Origin: an uncultured Pelagibacteraceae bacterium
GTDB taxonomy: Bacteria; Pseudomonadota; Alphaproteobacteria; Pelagibacterales; Pelagibacteraceae
Reading direction: 5' to 3'
Assembly: GCA_902579925.1 (NCBI GenBank)
Contig: CACHIS010000007.1
Span: forward strand, 1 to 48,388
DNA: 48,388 nucleotides
The position numbers were made by a program, and so were the translations under genes. Below are positions 18,171 through 27,837 of the stretch, one piece after another (position 1 is the stretch's first letter; each line of letters opens with the position of its first letter). The notes under the pieces are model-generated. The model was not told where the DNA came from. It ran no database searches and saw nothing but the letters and a program-made list of their open reading frames with translations.

Positions 18171-19007
18171 TTAACTTATAGATAAATATTCATAAAAAGA
18201 TCTAATCGACACAACAATCAAAAATATCCCAAAGATTTTACTTAAAATATTTTTTTCGATTTTATAAACTGCTTTTGCGCCTACTCTAGCCATTAGCATG
18301 GTTACAGGTACAAAAACTAAAAATCCTAATAAATTTACATATCCTATGCTGTAAGGAGTGCTAATATTGTTAACAATTTTTCCTCCAGTAATCATTGTGA
18401 TGGTGCCAAAAACTGCGATCAAAAACCCAACTCCCGCAGCAGTACCAATTGATCTTCTTATATCATAACCAAAAGTTCTCATAAAAGGAACCATTAATGA
18501 ACCACCACCAATACCTAGTAGTACAGATATGAAGCCTATAATAATTCCAGAAATATTTTTAGCTGAGTCTGAAATAATTTTTGGATTTTTTAAAAGTTGT
18601 TCTCTAAAAAAAATAAAAAATAGTCCGACTATAAAAGCCATAATTGAAAAAAATAAGATAAAAGCTGGGGTTTTTAAGTTTACAGCCAAAAATGTTCCAC
18701 CAATTACGCCTAACAAAATAAAAAAGCCAAAAGATTTTATCAGCTTAAAATCAACTGCATCATACTCCATGTGGGTTTTCGTTGATATAATGGAAGTTGG
18801 AATTATGATTGCCAAAGAAGTACCAACTGAAAGATGCATTCTTGTTGCAATATCAAAATCTAAAACAGTAAAAGCATAATAAAGTGCTGGTACTATTATT
18901 ATTCCACCACCAACTCCTAGTAAACCTGCCATGAAACCAGCAACTGAGGCCGCTATAGATAAAACAAATAATAGATTTATAATCTCATTAATGTCCAAAG
19001 TTTCCAT
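18171..19007 (-). CDS. TauE/SafE family sulfite/organosulfonate exporter-like permease
   Basis: A 278-residue integral membrane protein with about eight transmembrane helices in two related halves. Each half carries a glycine-rich motif typical of the family: FMAGLLGVGGGIIIVPALYY near the N terminus and SVLLGIGGGSLMVPFMRTFG in the middle. Known members export sulfite, sulfoacetate or related anions, but the substrate cannot be deduced here. The ATG overlaps the dusA stop by one base. Confidence 0.83.
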   Translation of the reverse strand: METLDINEIINLLFVLSIAASVAGFMAGLLGVGGGIIIVPALYYAFTVLDFDIATRMHLSVGTSLAIIIPTSIISTKTHMEYDAVDFKLIKSFGFFILLGVIGGTFLAVNLKTPAFILFFSIMAFIVGLFFIFFREQLLKNPKIISDSAKNISGIIIGFISVLLGIGGGSLMVPFMRTFGYDIRRSIGTAAGVGFLIAVFGTITMITGGKIVNNISTPYSIGYVNLLGFLVFVPVTMLMARVGAKAVYKIEKNILSKIFGIFLIVVSIRSFYEYLSIS

Positions 19008-20011
19008 TATGAATTAGCCTGAATAGCTTTCTCATTATTCTGAACAATGGTCATGATATGTTTTGTTTTTTGAAAATCAGAATCTCTTGCCATCATATTA
19101 TCGCTTAAATATCTTTTCCATTCCTTAGAGCCAACTTGCCCATGATATAAACCCACGGTATGTCTCATAATATGATTAATCTTTGTTCCTAATTTTACCT
19201 CTCTATCAGCATACTCTAAAAGTTTTTCTACCACTTGTTCCCGTGTTGGACTTATTTCTGTATTGAATATTTCTTTTTCAATTTCTATTAAAGAATATGG
19301 ATTTTGATAAATTGATCTTCCTATCATGACACCATCACAAAACTTCAAATGGTTGTTAATTTCCTCAACTTTTGTAATTCCACCATTTATAATTATTTCT
19401 AAATTAGGATTTTCTTTTTTAATATCATAAACCATTTTGTAATTTAGTTTTGGAACATTTAGATTTTGTTTTGGAGATAAACCTGTTAAGATTGCTTTCC
19501 TTGCATGCAAAATAAATGTTTTCGAACCAGCATCTTTCATCTTATGGATGAAATTATTCAGATAATCAAATTCTTCTGTATCATCAAAACCAATTCTTGT
19601 TTTTGCAGTAACAGGAATTTTACAAGCGTTTACCATTGAGCTGATACATTCAGCAACCAAGTCAGGCTCTTTTATTAAACACGCACCAAATCTATTTTTT
19701 TGAACTTTTTTGCTAGGACAACCGAGGTTAATGTTAATTTCATCGTAACCCATGTCCTCAGCAATTTTAGCTACTTCTGCTAATTCTTCCTTATCAGACC
19801 CACCAACTTGTAAAGCTAATGGTTTTTCTTCAGGACTATAAGATAAAATTTTTTTTCGATCACCGTGAATTGCTGACTTTGTAGCAACCATCTCAGTATA
19901 GAGCATTACATTTTTGCTCATCAGTCTTAAAAAGAAACGATCATGCCTATCTGTGCAATCCATCATTGGGGCAACTGATATTTTTCTATTTATTTCTTTT
20001 CTAGAATCCAA
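19007..20011 (-). CDS. dusA: tRNA-dihydrouridine synthase A
   Basis: FMN enzyme that reduces uridine in the tRNA D-loop. The 334-residue protein shows the DusA-type start ISVAPMMDCTDRHDRFFLR, INLGCPSKKVQKNRFGACL with the catalytic Cys98, and the FMN phosphate site region IINGGI and VMIGRSIYQNPY. The start appears to be a TTG at 20011 inside the 3' end of dctM (11-bp overlap). An in-frame stop lies 12 nt upstream and the first ATG is inside the conserved APMMD motif, so TTG is the best choice. Confidence 0.92.
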   Translation of the reverse strand: MDSRKEINRKISVAPMMDCTDRHDRFFLRLMSKNVMLYTEMVATKSAIHGDRKKILSYSPEEKPLALQVGGSDKEELAEVAKIAEDMGYDEININLGCPSKKVQKNRFGACLIKEPDLVAECISSMVNACKIPVTAKTRIGFDDTEEFDYLNNFIHKMKDAGSKTFILHARKAILTGLSPKQNLNVPKLNYKMVYDIKKENPNLEIIINGGITKVEEINNHLKFCDGVMIGRSIYQNPYSLIEIEKEIFNTEISPTREQVVEKLLEYADREVKLGTKINHIMRHTVGLYHGQVGSKEWKRYLSDNMMARDSDFQKTKHIMTIVQNNEKAIQANS

Positions 20012-21332
20012 GGTCTTTACCCATTATTTTATCAGGGAACCATGTAACAATCTCAGGAAAAATACATAAAATTACTATAGCTAAAGCCATAATTATCATA
20101 AACGGTATAGATCCTTTTAAAATTTCTGACAAACTAACATCTGGGGTAATTCCTTTTATAATATAAAGATTTAATCCAACTGGTGGTGTGATTAAGCCAA
20201 TCTCCATATTGATTGTAAATACTATTGCAAACCAGTATGGGTCAAAACCTAAAGTAGTAATAACTGGTAATAATATAGCTGAAGTCATTACAATAACTGC
20301 AACTGGTGGTAAAAAGAAACCTGCTATTAAAAGAAATATGTTTATTAGCATGAACACAACCCATTTATTAGAGCTTAATTCGACCATGCTCTGTGCTAAA
20401 GACTGAGTTACATAAAGTTGTGAAAGAGTAAATGCAAAAAGATACGAGGCAGCAATAATGAACATTATCATTACGCTTTCTTTCATTGAGACTTTAACAA
20501 TGTTCCAAATCTTTTTTGGCTGATAAATTTTGTAAACAACAGCAATTAATACAAAAACTAAAAATGCTCCTACTCCAGATGCTTCGGAGGGTGTTGCAAC
20601 TCCTCCATAAAGTACATACAAAACACCAGCTATGATCGCTAGGAAAGGTAGAATTCTTGGTAAAACCTCGAGTTTTTCTTTTAGAGTTGGTCTTACTCTA
20701 TTTCTTAGAGCTTTTGCTGCATCTTTATCAATAAAATAACTATGTATTAGAGCCCATATCGCAAACATTCCAGCCAACATAAAACCAGGCACGAGACCAC
20801 ATAAAAATAATCTTCCAATAGATGTACCAGTTGCGATTCCATAAACAATTAAAACAATACTTGGAGGAATTAAAACGCCTAAAGTTCCACCAGCTGCAAT
20901 AGTTCCTGTTGCAATCTGATCCGAATATCCCCTTTTTCTCATTTCGGGTATTCCCATTGTTCCAATCGCAGCACAAGTTGCGGGACTAGATCCACTTAAG
21001 GCTGCAAAAACTGAACATGCACCAATATTAGAAATTACCAATCCACCTGGTACCCTCCAAAGCCATCTATCTAATCCTGTATATAAATCTTTTCCCGCTG
21101 GAGAATTAGCGACGGCCATTCCCATTAAAATAAACATTGGTATAGAAAGTAGAACAAAAGAGTTGAGTCCCGCAAAAAATGTTTCTGCAAAGACATCAAG
21201 CATTTGAAAACCTTCAAATGTAACTAACAGAGCTATTGAAACAAAACTCAGACCAAAAGCAATTGGAATTCCAGAAAAAAGTACTAATAAAGTAAAAACT
21301 GCAACAATTAATGCTATAATGAGTGGATCCAT
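20001..21332 (-). CDS. dctM: TRAP transporter large permease (DctM)
   Basis: The 443-residue membrane subunit with about 12 helices that carries out sodium-coupled uptake in tripartite ATP-independent periplasmic transporters. Family landmarks are GIPIAFGLSF, LLSIPMFILMG, FAALSGSSPATCAAIG, GGTLGVLIPPSI and EIGLITPPVGLN. It starts immediately after the dctQ stop with no gap. Substrate is set by the DctP partner and is unknown. Confidence 0.95.
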   Translation of the reverse strand: MDPLIIALIVAVFTLLVLFSGIPIAFGLSFVSIALLVTFEGFQMLDVFAETFFAGLNSFVLLSIPMFILMGMAVANSPAGKDLYTGLDRWLWRVPGGLVISNIGACSVFAALSGSSPATCAAIGTMGIPEMRKRGYSDQIATGTIAAGGTLGVLIPPSIVLIVYGIATGTSIGRLFLCGLVPGFMLAGMFAIWALIHSYFIDKDAAKALRNRVRPTLKEKLEVLPRILPFLAIIAGVLYVLYGGVATPSEASGVGAFLVFVLIAVVYKIYQPKKIWNIVKVSMKESVMIMFIIAASYLFAFTLSQLYVTQSLAQSMVELSSNKWVVFMLINIFLLIAGFFLPPVAVIVMTSAILLPVITTLGFDPYWFAIVFTINMEIGLITPPVGLNLYIIKGITPDVSLSEILKGSIPFMIIMALAIVILCIFPEIVTWFPDKIMGKDLGF

Positions 21333-21827
21333 TTAACTAAAATCCTTTTCATCAGTTAATTTTATAATTTCTGCGATATACTGTAATATCATTAGCAAAG
21401 CCCCCAACATCATTGATGAATATGGTATCCATAATGGTGGATCCCAGACAGTTCCTGTTGAGTAATTTTTGGTTAATGCTTCCTCGAACATTAAAAATCC
21501 AAAATAAAATAAAATTAAGAAAAAAAGTAAACTTATTGAAGATGTAAAAATTTTTAATCTAATTATATTTTTTTTTGATAAAAAATCGTAAATCCATTCC
21601 ATACTAACATGGGCTTTTTCACTTAAAACGTATACACTCCCTATAAAAGTTGAAGCAACTAGTAACATGGTGACAAGTTCTGTTTGCCATGTGATTGCTC
21701 TTTGAAAAAAATATCTTTCAAAAACAAGTTCAACGATTACCAATATTGACAATAGCAATGCTAATACAGCAAAAGCACCACATGCTTTAGCTATTGCATC
21801 ACAAAATTGAAGATACTTTTTTTTCAT
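21333..21827 (-). CDS. dctQ: TRAP transporter small permease (DctQ)
   Basis: A 164-residue protein with four transmembrane helices, the small partner of DctM. RYFFQRAITWQTELVTMLLVASTFIGSVY carries the conserved W-E pattern of DctQ helix 2, and HVSMEWIYDFLS follows. The ATG lies directly after a T-tract and hairpin between dctP and dctQ, with no visible Shine-Dalgarno sequence. Permease synthesis therefore probably depends on partial read-through from dctP. Confidence 0.92.
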   Translation of the reverse strand: MKKKYLQFCDAIAKACGAFAVLALLLSILVIVELVFERYFFQRAITWQTELVTMLLVASTFIGSVYVLSEKAHVSMEWIYDFLSKKNIIRLKIFTSSISLLFFLILFYFGFLMFEEALTKNYSTGTVWDPPLWIPYSSMMLGALLMILQYIAEIIKLTDEKDFS

Positions 21828-21864
21828 AAAAAAAACCCCTATTTAATAAAATTAAATAGGGGTT
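21828..21864 (-). terminator. Attenuating hairpin between dctP and dctQ
   Basis: On the minus strand a perfect 13-bp stem (arms AACCCCTATTTAA at 21834-21846 and its complement at 21852-21864) with a 5-nt loop is followed by a run of U residues that ends at the dctQ ATG. This is the form of an intrinsic terminator placed after the binding-protein gene. It would allow much more DctP than permease to be made. Confidence 0.8.
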
Positions 21865-21878
21865 CTTTATATATTATT

Positions 21879-22889
21879 TTATTTAACTGCTAAAGCCATT
21901 TCCATCAGCTTATCGCCACCTGGAACTTTATCAGCAAATGCTTTGTGAGAAGATTTCTTAGCAATCTCTACCCATGCAGCATGGTCTTTTTCAGACATGT
22001 ATACTAATTTTACACCCGCAGCTTTATAAGCATCTTCAAACTTTTTATCTAAGTTTTCTACTTGAGCTGTCATGTATTTCTCAGCAACTTTACCAGCTTT
22101 CATTAAAGCTTTTTGTTGCTTAGAATTTAGTGCGTCAAAAGATTTTTTAGACATCAAAATTGGTTCATACATAAACCATAGACCAAATTTGCCTGGAGGA
22201 GTTGCACATGAAACTTGTTCGTAAATTTTGTAACTTACAAAACTTCCTGAACTAGTATTTGCACCAGTTAATACACCGGTCTGTAAACCTGTGTATATCT
22301 CTGATGATGGCATACTTTGAATACCAGCACCAGCTGCTTCTAACATTTGGTTAAATGCTTTACCCGCAGCTCTCATAACTTGACCTTTTGCATCACTAGG
22401 ATTTTTTATACATTTTGACTTTGAAGCAAAACCACCGCCTAACCATGCATCAGATAAAACTACTACACCAGCATCGTTAATAATTCTTTTAATCTCAGTC
22501 ATCATCGGACCTTTATTGAATCTCAATGCGTGATCGTGATTTTTAACAGTTCCTGGCATTAAAGTTGCATCAAATTCTGGATGGAATTTAGATGCATAAG
22601 CTAATGGAAAAGCAGAAATATCCAATTGACCAGTTGTCATTGGTTTCCACTGTTCTTTAGGTTTGTATAATGATTTAGCTGGATAAATTCTGACATCTAT
22701 TCCAACATTTGCTTTTTTTACCTCGTCAGCAATGATTTGTACCATTTCATGACGTGGGTCGAAAGATCCATCAGCTCTTGGTGTTCCAGGCCATTGGTGA
22801 CTTGCTTTTAGCGTAACAGCATAAGCAGAACCAATAGTAGTGAAAACAAAAACTAACGAAGTTAAATATAAAGATATTTTTTTTAACAT
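21879..22889 (-). CDS. dctP: TRAP transporter periplasmic solute-binding protein (DctP)
   Basis: Periplasmic receptor of the TRAP system. I set the start at the ATG at 22889 (336 residues), where GAGGG lies 7 nt upstream and a clean Sec signal peptide begins: MLKKISLYLTSLVFVFTTIG, with cleavage predicted after SAYA (about residue 24). The frame is open 21 codons further upstream, but those residues spoil the signal. Family motifs include YPAKSLYKPKEQW and DISAFPLAYASKFHPEFD. Ligand unknown; the divergent CoA-transferase gene hints at a carboxylic acid that is activated after uptake. Confidence 0.9.
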   Translation of the reverse strand: MLKKISLYLTSLVFVFTTIGSAYAVTLKASHQWPGTPRADGSFDPRHEMVQIIADEVKKANVGIDVRIYPAKSLYKPKEQWKPMTTGQLDISAFPLAYASKFHPEFDATLMPGTVKNHDHALRFNKGPMMTEIKRIINDAGVVVLSDAWLGGGFASKSKCIKNPSDAKGQVMRAAGKAFNQMLEAAGAGIQSMPSSEIYTGLQTGVLTGANTSSGSFVSYKIYEQVSCATPPGKFGLWFMYEPILMSKKSFDALNSKQQKALMKAGKVAEKYMTAQVENLDKKFEDAYKAAGVKLVYMSEKDHAAWVEIAKKSSHKAFADKVPGGDKLMEMALAVK

Positions 22890-22984
22890 TATTTTTCCCT
22901 CTATTGTTATTTTTAATAATTCAATTAAAATGAACTTATTAATAAGAGTCAAGTCGCCAAAAACTCAAATATTATAGAAATTAT

Positions 22985-24127
22985 ATGGATGGACCTTTAA
23001 AAAACCTGTTAGTTGTTGATTTAACGAGAGTATTGGTCGGTCCCTATTGTACTATGATTTTATCTGATCTTGGAGCTAGGGTAATTAAAATTGAAGCTCC
23101 AGAAATTGGTGATGATTCCCGTAAATTTGGACCATTCATAGAAGAGTACTCTGCTTATTTTATGTCATTAAATAGAGGTAAAGAAAGTATTGCCCTTAAC
23201 TTAAAAAAAGAGGAAGACAAAAAAATTTTTGATAAGATTTTATCTAAAGCTGACATATTAGTTGAAAATTTTAAACCAGGTACTTTAGAAAGATGGGGAT
23301 ACGGTTGGGGAGATGTAAGTAAAAAATATCCAAAATTAATTTATGCATCTGCTTCAGGTTTTGGACAAACCGGTCCTCTAAAAGAACTACCTGCTTATGA
23401 TATGGTTGTTCAAGGTATGGGGGGATTGATGAGTGTAACTGGTCAACCCAACTCAGAACCAACAAGGGTAGGAACATCAATTGGAGATATCACTGCTGGT
23501 TTATTTACTACGATTGGAATAAATGCAGCTCTCTATGACAGACAAAAAACTGGTAAAGGTATGTACATAGATGTTTCAATGCTTGATTGTCAAATAGCGA
23601 TTTTAGAAAATGCTATAGCTCGTTACTTGGCAAAAAATGAAATACCAAAACCAATGGGATCACGTCATCCATCTATTGCACCATTCGAAGCTTTTAAAAC
23701 TAAAGACAGTTATATAATTATCGCAGCTGGCAATGATAGACTGTTCGAAAAGCTTTGTGAACTTTTGGGAATATCTGAAATAAATAAAGATCCAAAATTT
23801 TCTGGCAACTCATCTAGAGCACAAAACATGGATGAACTTAAAGTAATTCTTGAAAAAAAACTATTAACTAGAAATACTAACGAATGGGTTAACGACATGG
23901 AAAAGGAAAAAATTCCATGTGGTCCAATATTTAATATTAAAGAAGCTGTGGAGAATCCTCAGGTAGATGCCAGAAATATGATTGTAAAAGCCTTTCATAA
24001 AAAAATTGGAGATTTCAAATTAGCTGGTAATCCAATTAAAATGTCTAACTACAAAGATGAAAAAACTAGAGGTGATATTCCTGATTTAGATGAACATAGG
24101 GAAAAAATTTTAAAAGAATTTACTTAA
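22985..24127 (+). CDS. Family III CoA transferase (CaiB/BaiF type)
   Basis: A 380-residue CoA transferase of the formyl-CoA transferase/CaiB family. [20 protein letters not shown] and [13 protein letters not shown] form the typical N terminus. [14 protein letters not shown] and SGFGQTGP follow, and D168 in SIGDITAG is the catalytic aspartate that becomes acylated. It is a single full-length enzyme. It stands divergent from dctP with 95 bp between, so the pair may share regulation and substrate. Exact acyl donor and acceptor cannot be assigned. Confidence 0.9.
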   Translation: MDGPLKNLLVVDLTRVLVGPYCTMILSDLGARVIKIEAPEIGDDSRKFGPFIEEYSAYFMSLNRGKESIALNLKKEEDKKIFDKILSKADILVENFKPGTLERWGYGWGDVSKKYPKLIYASASGFGQTGPLKELPAYDMVVQGMGGLMSVTGQPNSEPTRVGTSIGDITAGLFTTIGINAALYDRQKTGKGMYIDVSMLDCQIAILENAIARYLAKNEIPKPMGSRHPSIAPFEAFKTKDSYIIIAAGNDRLFEKLCELLGISEINKDPKFSGNSSRAQNMDELKVILEKKLLTRNTNEWVNDMEKEKIPCGPIFNIKEAVENPQVDARNMIVKAFHKKIGDFKLAGNPIKMSNYKDEKTRGDIPDLDEHREKILKEFT

Positions 24128-24657
24128 TTATTTTCAGTTTCGTTGGGGGTATCTTGTTCAGAAGTTTGGTTTTCTGTTTCATTCACTTCGTCTAATGAAA
24201 CATCACCTTGTTCTTCTCCAGTTTCATCGGTAGCTGATGTATCGATATCTGGCTTAGCTGTTTGTGATAACTCTGCTAAATCGTCATTTGAAACTTGTAT
24301 TTTTTCTGGAGTCTTTCTCGCTCTCTTAGATGGTAAAATAGGTGTCCCACTTTTTGAAATTTCACCTTTATATAAGCTTTCAAAGTCATCACCTACTTCT
24401 TCATCATCTTCGGCTCCATCATCAACCTGCTCTACGTGTTTTCTTAATTTATAAACAGCACTTTCAGTAAGATCGTTTACTTTTATATTTTCCTGCGCAA
24501 TTTCCCTTAAAGCAATGACAGTATTTTTGTCATTATCTTTATCCAAGGTGGGTTCTATTCCGGTATTAAGTTGAGTTGCTCTTTCTTTAGCTACCAAAAC
24601 TAATTCGTAAGGACTGTCTACTTTATCTATACAATCTTCTACAGTAACTCTAGCCAT
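24124..24657 (-). CDS. rpoZ: RNA polymerase omega subunit with extended acidic tail
   Basis: Residues ~1-65 match omega ([20 protein letters not shown], then [15 protein letters not shown]), which binds the C-terminal part of beta' and aids polymerase assembly. The remaining ~110 residues are unusual: an acidic stretch ([15 protein letters not shown]), a short basic patch ([11 protein letters not shown]) and a disordered, Glu/Thr/Asn-rich end. Omega is typically 80-130 residues, so 177 is long. The gene overlaps the CoA-transferase gene tail to tail by 4 bp. Confidence 0.88.
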   Translation of the reverse strand: MARVTVEDCIDKVDSPYELVLVAKERATQLNTGIEPTLDKDNDKNTVIALREIAQENIKVNDLTESAVYKLRKHVEQVDDGAEDDEEVGDDFESLYKGEISKSGTPILPSKRARKTPEKIQVSNDDLAELSQTAKPDIDTSATDETGEEQGDVSLDEVNETENQTSEQDTPNETENN

Positions 24658-24700
24658 GTGGAGTATCTACACAGTGAAGTTTAAAAAATCAAGGAGAATT

Positions 24701-25906
24701 TTATAAATACTTTGGATTTAGCTTATTTTTAACAAACAATAAAAGAGTCGCTGACAAGGCAATATAAATAAATGATATTAAGGCTATCTGCTCTATTGAG
24801 AATCCAATATCTATTAATATACCAAATAAAGCAGTGCCAAAAGCAGTAGAGAAAACCATCAAAGCCGTAGTTAAAGCTTTAATTGAACCAATATATCTTA
24901 CACCATAAATTTCTGCCCAAGTTGATGAGCCTAGGACGTTTGCTAGTCCATTTGAAATACCAATTAAACCTAAAAATATGAAAGCAGAATATGAAATATC
25001 AAAATACATAAGAACTACAGTAGAAATTAATAATGGAATATTCATAAAAATAAGTAATTTTCTACTCGTAAATTTATCAATTAAAAATCCTGCAATTAAT
25101 AGAGTTATTACTGACAAAATTGAGTAAACCATAAAAGATTGAGCAATTACATAAGTACCCCACCCTTTAGACTCTAAAATAAAAGATTGATAAACAAAAA
25201 CGCCAGTTGCAATCCATGGCATCGCTAACATATTCAAACAAACTATATAAAATCTATAATCCCTCAAAACATCTATTCTTTTCCATTGTTTTATTTTTTC
25301 ATTAAACTCTTTTTGTTTAGTTTTCTCTCTAGATTCAAAGTTTAAGTTCTTAACTAAAGTAAAAGAGGTTATTGGCAGAAATATCAAAATTAATATTGAA
25401 ATATATATCCATAAATTTTGCCAAGAAGTTATAGTTAGTAAATATACAATTAAAACAGGTAGTATAAATTCAGCGGTAGAGAGACCAAACCAACTTGTGC
25501 TTAGAGCTTTACCTCGAGATTTTGTAAAATATCTAGATATGGTTGTTGTTGCAGTATGAGACATCATGCCTTGCCCTGAAAATCTCATTAGAAAAATTGC
25601 AATAAATAAAAAGGTTATTGAAGAAATTTTTGAAAAGAAAAAACATGAGAATGACAGAAGAATTGTTACCAAAAAGGCAAATTTAAATATATTTATATCA
25701 TCTATTTTTTTTCCAACCCAAATTAATAAAAAACTGCTTAGTAAAGTTGCAGATGCGTAAATTGATCCAAATTGACCTTGAGTGATAGATAATGCATCTC
25801 GTATGCTAGAATTAAAAAGGCCAAGAAAAAAACTCTGTCCAAAACTAGAAAAAAATGTAAATATAAATCCAAATATAATTACTTTTAAACTTAAACTTTT
25901 AAACAT
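24701..25906 (-). CDS. Major facilitator superfamily permease
   Basis: A 401-residue transporter with twelve predicted helices in two six-helix halves joined by a charged cytoplasmic loop near residues 195-215 (FESREKTKQKEFNEKIKQ). Motif-A-like sequences after helix 2 (VGKKIDDIN) and in the second half (FLIDKFTSRK) support the MFS fold. Substrate unknown. Its ATG is only 11 bp from the divergent dehydrogenase gene. Confidence 0.82.
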   Translation of the reverse strand: MFKSLSLKVIIFGFIFTFFSSFGQSFFLGLFNSSIRDALSITQGQFGSIYASATLLSSFLLIWVGKKIDDINIFKFAFLVTILLSFSCFFFSKISSITFLFIAIFLMRFSGQGMMSHTATTTISRYFTKSRGKALSTSWFGLSTAEFILPVLIVYLLTITSWQNLWIYISILILIFLPITSFTLVKNLNFESREKTKQKEFNEKIKQWKRIDVLRDYRFYIVCLNMLAMPWIATGVFVYQSFILESKGWGTYVIAQSFMVYSILSVITLLIAGFLIDKFTSRKLLIFMNIPLLISTVVLMYFDISYSAFIFLGLIGISNGLANVLGSSTWAEIYGVRYIGSIKALTTALMVFSTAFGTALFGILIDIGFSIEQIALISFIYIALSATLLLFVKNKLNPKYL

Positions 25907-25917
25907 ATTAAAATATT

Positions 25918-26787
25918 ATGAGTTGTAATGTTGCTTTCATTGGTCTTGGTGTCATGGGTTATCCAATGGCAGGTTATATATCAAAAGGTGGACACAATGT
26001 AACTGTTTTTAACAGAACAAAATCCAAAGCTGAAAAATGGATTAATGAACACAAAGGTAAAATGGCTGATACTCCAGCTGAAGCTGCAAAAGATGCTGAA
26101 TACATTTTTACATGTGTAGGAAATGACAATGATTTAAGAGAGGTTACTTTTAGAGACAACGGTGTATTTAAAACAATTAAAAAAGGTGCAATTTATATTG
26201 ATAACACAACTGCTTCAGCAACAATTGCAAGAGAAATACATTCTTATGCAAAAAAAAATGGATTTGGTGCGCTAGATGCACCAGTGTCAGGAGGTCAAGC
26301 TGGCGCAGAAAATGGTGCATTAACAGTTATGATCGGTGGTGATCAAACTGACTTTGATAAAGCAAAAGATAAAATTGATTGTTATAGTAAAAAAATGAAA
26401 TTGCTTGGTGGTCCAGGGAATGGACAGCTTGCAAAAATGGTTAATCAAATTTGTATTGCAGGTTTAGTACAAGGTTTATCTGAAGCTATTAATTTTGGAA
26501 TGAAAGCAGGATTAAATATGGAGGATGTAATTGAAGTTATTTCAAAAGGTGCAGCACAATCTTGGCAGATGGAAAATAGATATAAAACTATGATTGATGA
26601 TAAATTTGATTTTGGTTTTGCAGTTGATTGGATGAGAAAAGATTTAAAAATTGCAATGGATGAAGCTAAAAATAATGGTTCATTGTTACCTGTAACCGAA
26701 TTAGTTGATAAATATTACGCAGAAGTACAAGGAATGGGTGGTAATCGTTGGGATACTTCAAGCTTAATAAAAAGATTTAGAAAGTAG
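25918..26787 (+). CDS. NAD(P)-dependent beta-hydroxyacid dehydrogenase (3-hydroxyisobutyrate/tartronate semialdehyde reductase family)
   Basis: A 289-residue enzyme of the 6-phosphogluconate dehydrogenase-like superfamily. The N-terminal Rossmann motif is FIGLGVMGYPMAGYI (7-21). The substrate-binding signature is DAPVSGGQAGAENGALTVM (120-138), and the catalytic Lys173 lies in NGQLAKMVNQI. Members reduce or oxidise short beta-hydroxyacids such as 3-hydroxyisobutyrate, glycerate or succinic semialdehyde. The precise substrate is undetermined. A PNPOx-like gene follows after 3 bp. Confidence 0.88.
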   Translation: MSCNVAFIGLGVMGYPMAGYISKGGHNVTVFNRTKSKAEKWINEHKGKMADTPAEAAKDAEYIFTCVGNDNDLREVTFRDNGVFKTIKKGAIYIDNTTASATIAREIHSYAKKNGFGALDAPVSGGQAGAENGALTVMIGGDQTDFDKAKDKIDCYSKKMKLLGGPGNGQLAKMVNQICIAGLVQGLSEAINFGMKAGLNMEDVIEVISKGAAQSWQMENRYKTMIDDKFDFGFAVDWMRKDLKIAMDEAKNNGSLLPVTELVDKYYAEVQGMGGNRWDTSSLIKRFRK

Positions 26788-26790
26788 AGT

Positions 26791-27390
26791 ATGCAGCCAG
26801 CATACTATGAAGATTTAGAAGAAATTCAAAATAAATATTGGTCAATGTTGGATGATGCTGTAACCAACAGAAGTTCACCATTTAGAATTCCTGTTTTTAT
26901 TTGCGCTCATCAAAATGATGTTGATGGTAGAATAGTTGTCTTACGTAAATCAGACAGAAAAAGTAATTTCTTACAGTTTCACACTGATTTAAGATCTCCA
27001 AAAGTGGATATATTGAAAAATAATAAAAATGCCTCTTTAGTTTTCTATGATAAAGAGGAAAAGATACAACTAAGAGTCAAAGTAGAGTGTGAGGTTAACA
27101 ATCAAAATTCTATAACTGAAGAGTCTTGGAAAAAAACTCAACATATAAGTAGACGTTGCTATTTAACCGATAGTCCTCCAGGGACTACATCAGATAATCC
27201 AACATCGGGTATGATATCCAAATTAGAAGATTTTGATTATACTATGGAACAAAGTGAGGAAGGTTATAAAAACTTTACTGTGGTTAAATGTAAAATTAAA
27301 TCTGTTGAATGGCTATATCTTGCTGCTAAAGGACATCGAAGAGCTAAGTTTGATTTAGAAACAAATAAGAATGATTGGTTGGTTCCTTAA
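26791..27390 (+). CDS. Pyridoxamine 5'-phosphate oxidase-fold flavin protein
   Basis: A 199-residue protein resembling the FMN-binding split-barrel of PNPOx-like proteins. Recognisable parts are RIVVLRKSDRKSNFLQFHTD, RSPKVDILKNNKNASLVFYD and a C-terminal region around SVEWLYLAAKGHRRAKFD. It lacks a clear match to the full PdxH C-terminal dimerisation signature, so I would not call it pdxH. It is in line with the dehydrogenase gene upstream and converges on the tautomerase gene with a 1-bp gap. Confidence 0.75.
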   Translation: MQPAYYEDLEEIQNKYWSMLDDAVTNRSSPFRIPVFICAHQNDVDGRIVVLRKSDRKSNFLQFHTDLRSPKVDILKNNKNASLVFYDKEEKIQLRVKVECEVNNQNSITEESWKKTQHISRRCYLTDSPPGTTSDNPTSGMISKLEDFDYTMEQSEEGYKNFTVVKCKIKSVEWLYLAAKGHRRAKFDLETNKNDWLVP

Positions 27391-27391
27391 A

Positions 27392-27832
27392 TTATTTTTC
27401 AATAGCAGCTAATTTTTTCTTTAATTTTATAGGTAAATTTGCATACCACTGTTTCTCTTTGCCTGACTTTGGTAAGACAGCCCCGTATTCAATCATTTGA
27501 GATGGGGGAAGATCATTAATATAAACCCATACTTGAGTTTCATCTAATTTAGAATTTTTTACTAATACATGTTTTAAATCTGAAATTAATTTGTCTTTGA
27601 CTTTTTTTGATCGACCTGCCCTAATTTGGCCAAGTAAAAATAAAGATGGCTCCCTCACTTTTTTTCCACCCATAAAATGATTATTCTTTTTGGTTTTATT
27701 AAAAATTACTTGTGCAAAATATGTATTTGCACCAGTTACTACATTGTGAACTTTTGTAATTCCTTCAGCTAATTTTTTTTGTTGTTTAGATGAAATATTA
27801 AAGTTTGAATTTGTTACCGTATAAGTTGGCAT
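27392..27832 (-). CDS. Tautomerase-superfamily protein (cis-CaaD/MSAD-like)
   Basis: A 146-residue protein starting MPTYTV, so removal of Met would expose the N-terminal proline that is the catalytic base of this superfamily. GITKVHNVVTG contains a His at the cis-3-chloroacrylic-acid-dehalogenase position, and QIRAGRSKK supplies the two arginines that bind substrate carboxylate in cis-CaaD-like enzymes. Physiological substrate unknown; probably a small unsaturated acid. It follows the gamma-carbonic-anhydrase-like gene after 5 bp. Confidence 0.72.
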   Translation of the reverse strand: MPTYTVTNSNFNISSKQQKKLAEGITKVHNVVTGANTYFAQVIFNKTKKNNHFMGGKKVREPSLFLLGQIRAGRSKKVKDKLISDLKHVLVKNSKLDETQVWVYINDLPPSQMIEYGAVLPKSGKEKQWYANLPIKLKKKLAAIEK

Positions 27833-27837
27833 TTTAC

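Noticed and set aside
18529-18879. 116-codon plus-strand frame opposite the TauE/SafE gene
   Set aside because: The minus-strand permease is clearly coding; this frame is its shadow.
22890-22952. In-frame extension upstream of dctP
   Set aside because: GAGGG and a standard signal peptide fit the ATG at 22889.
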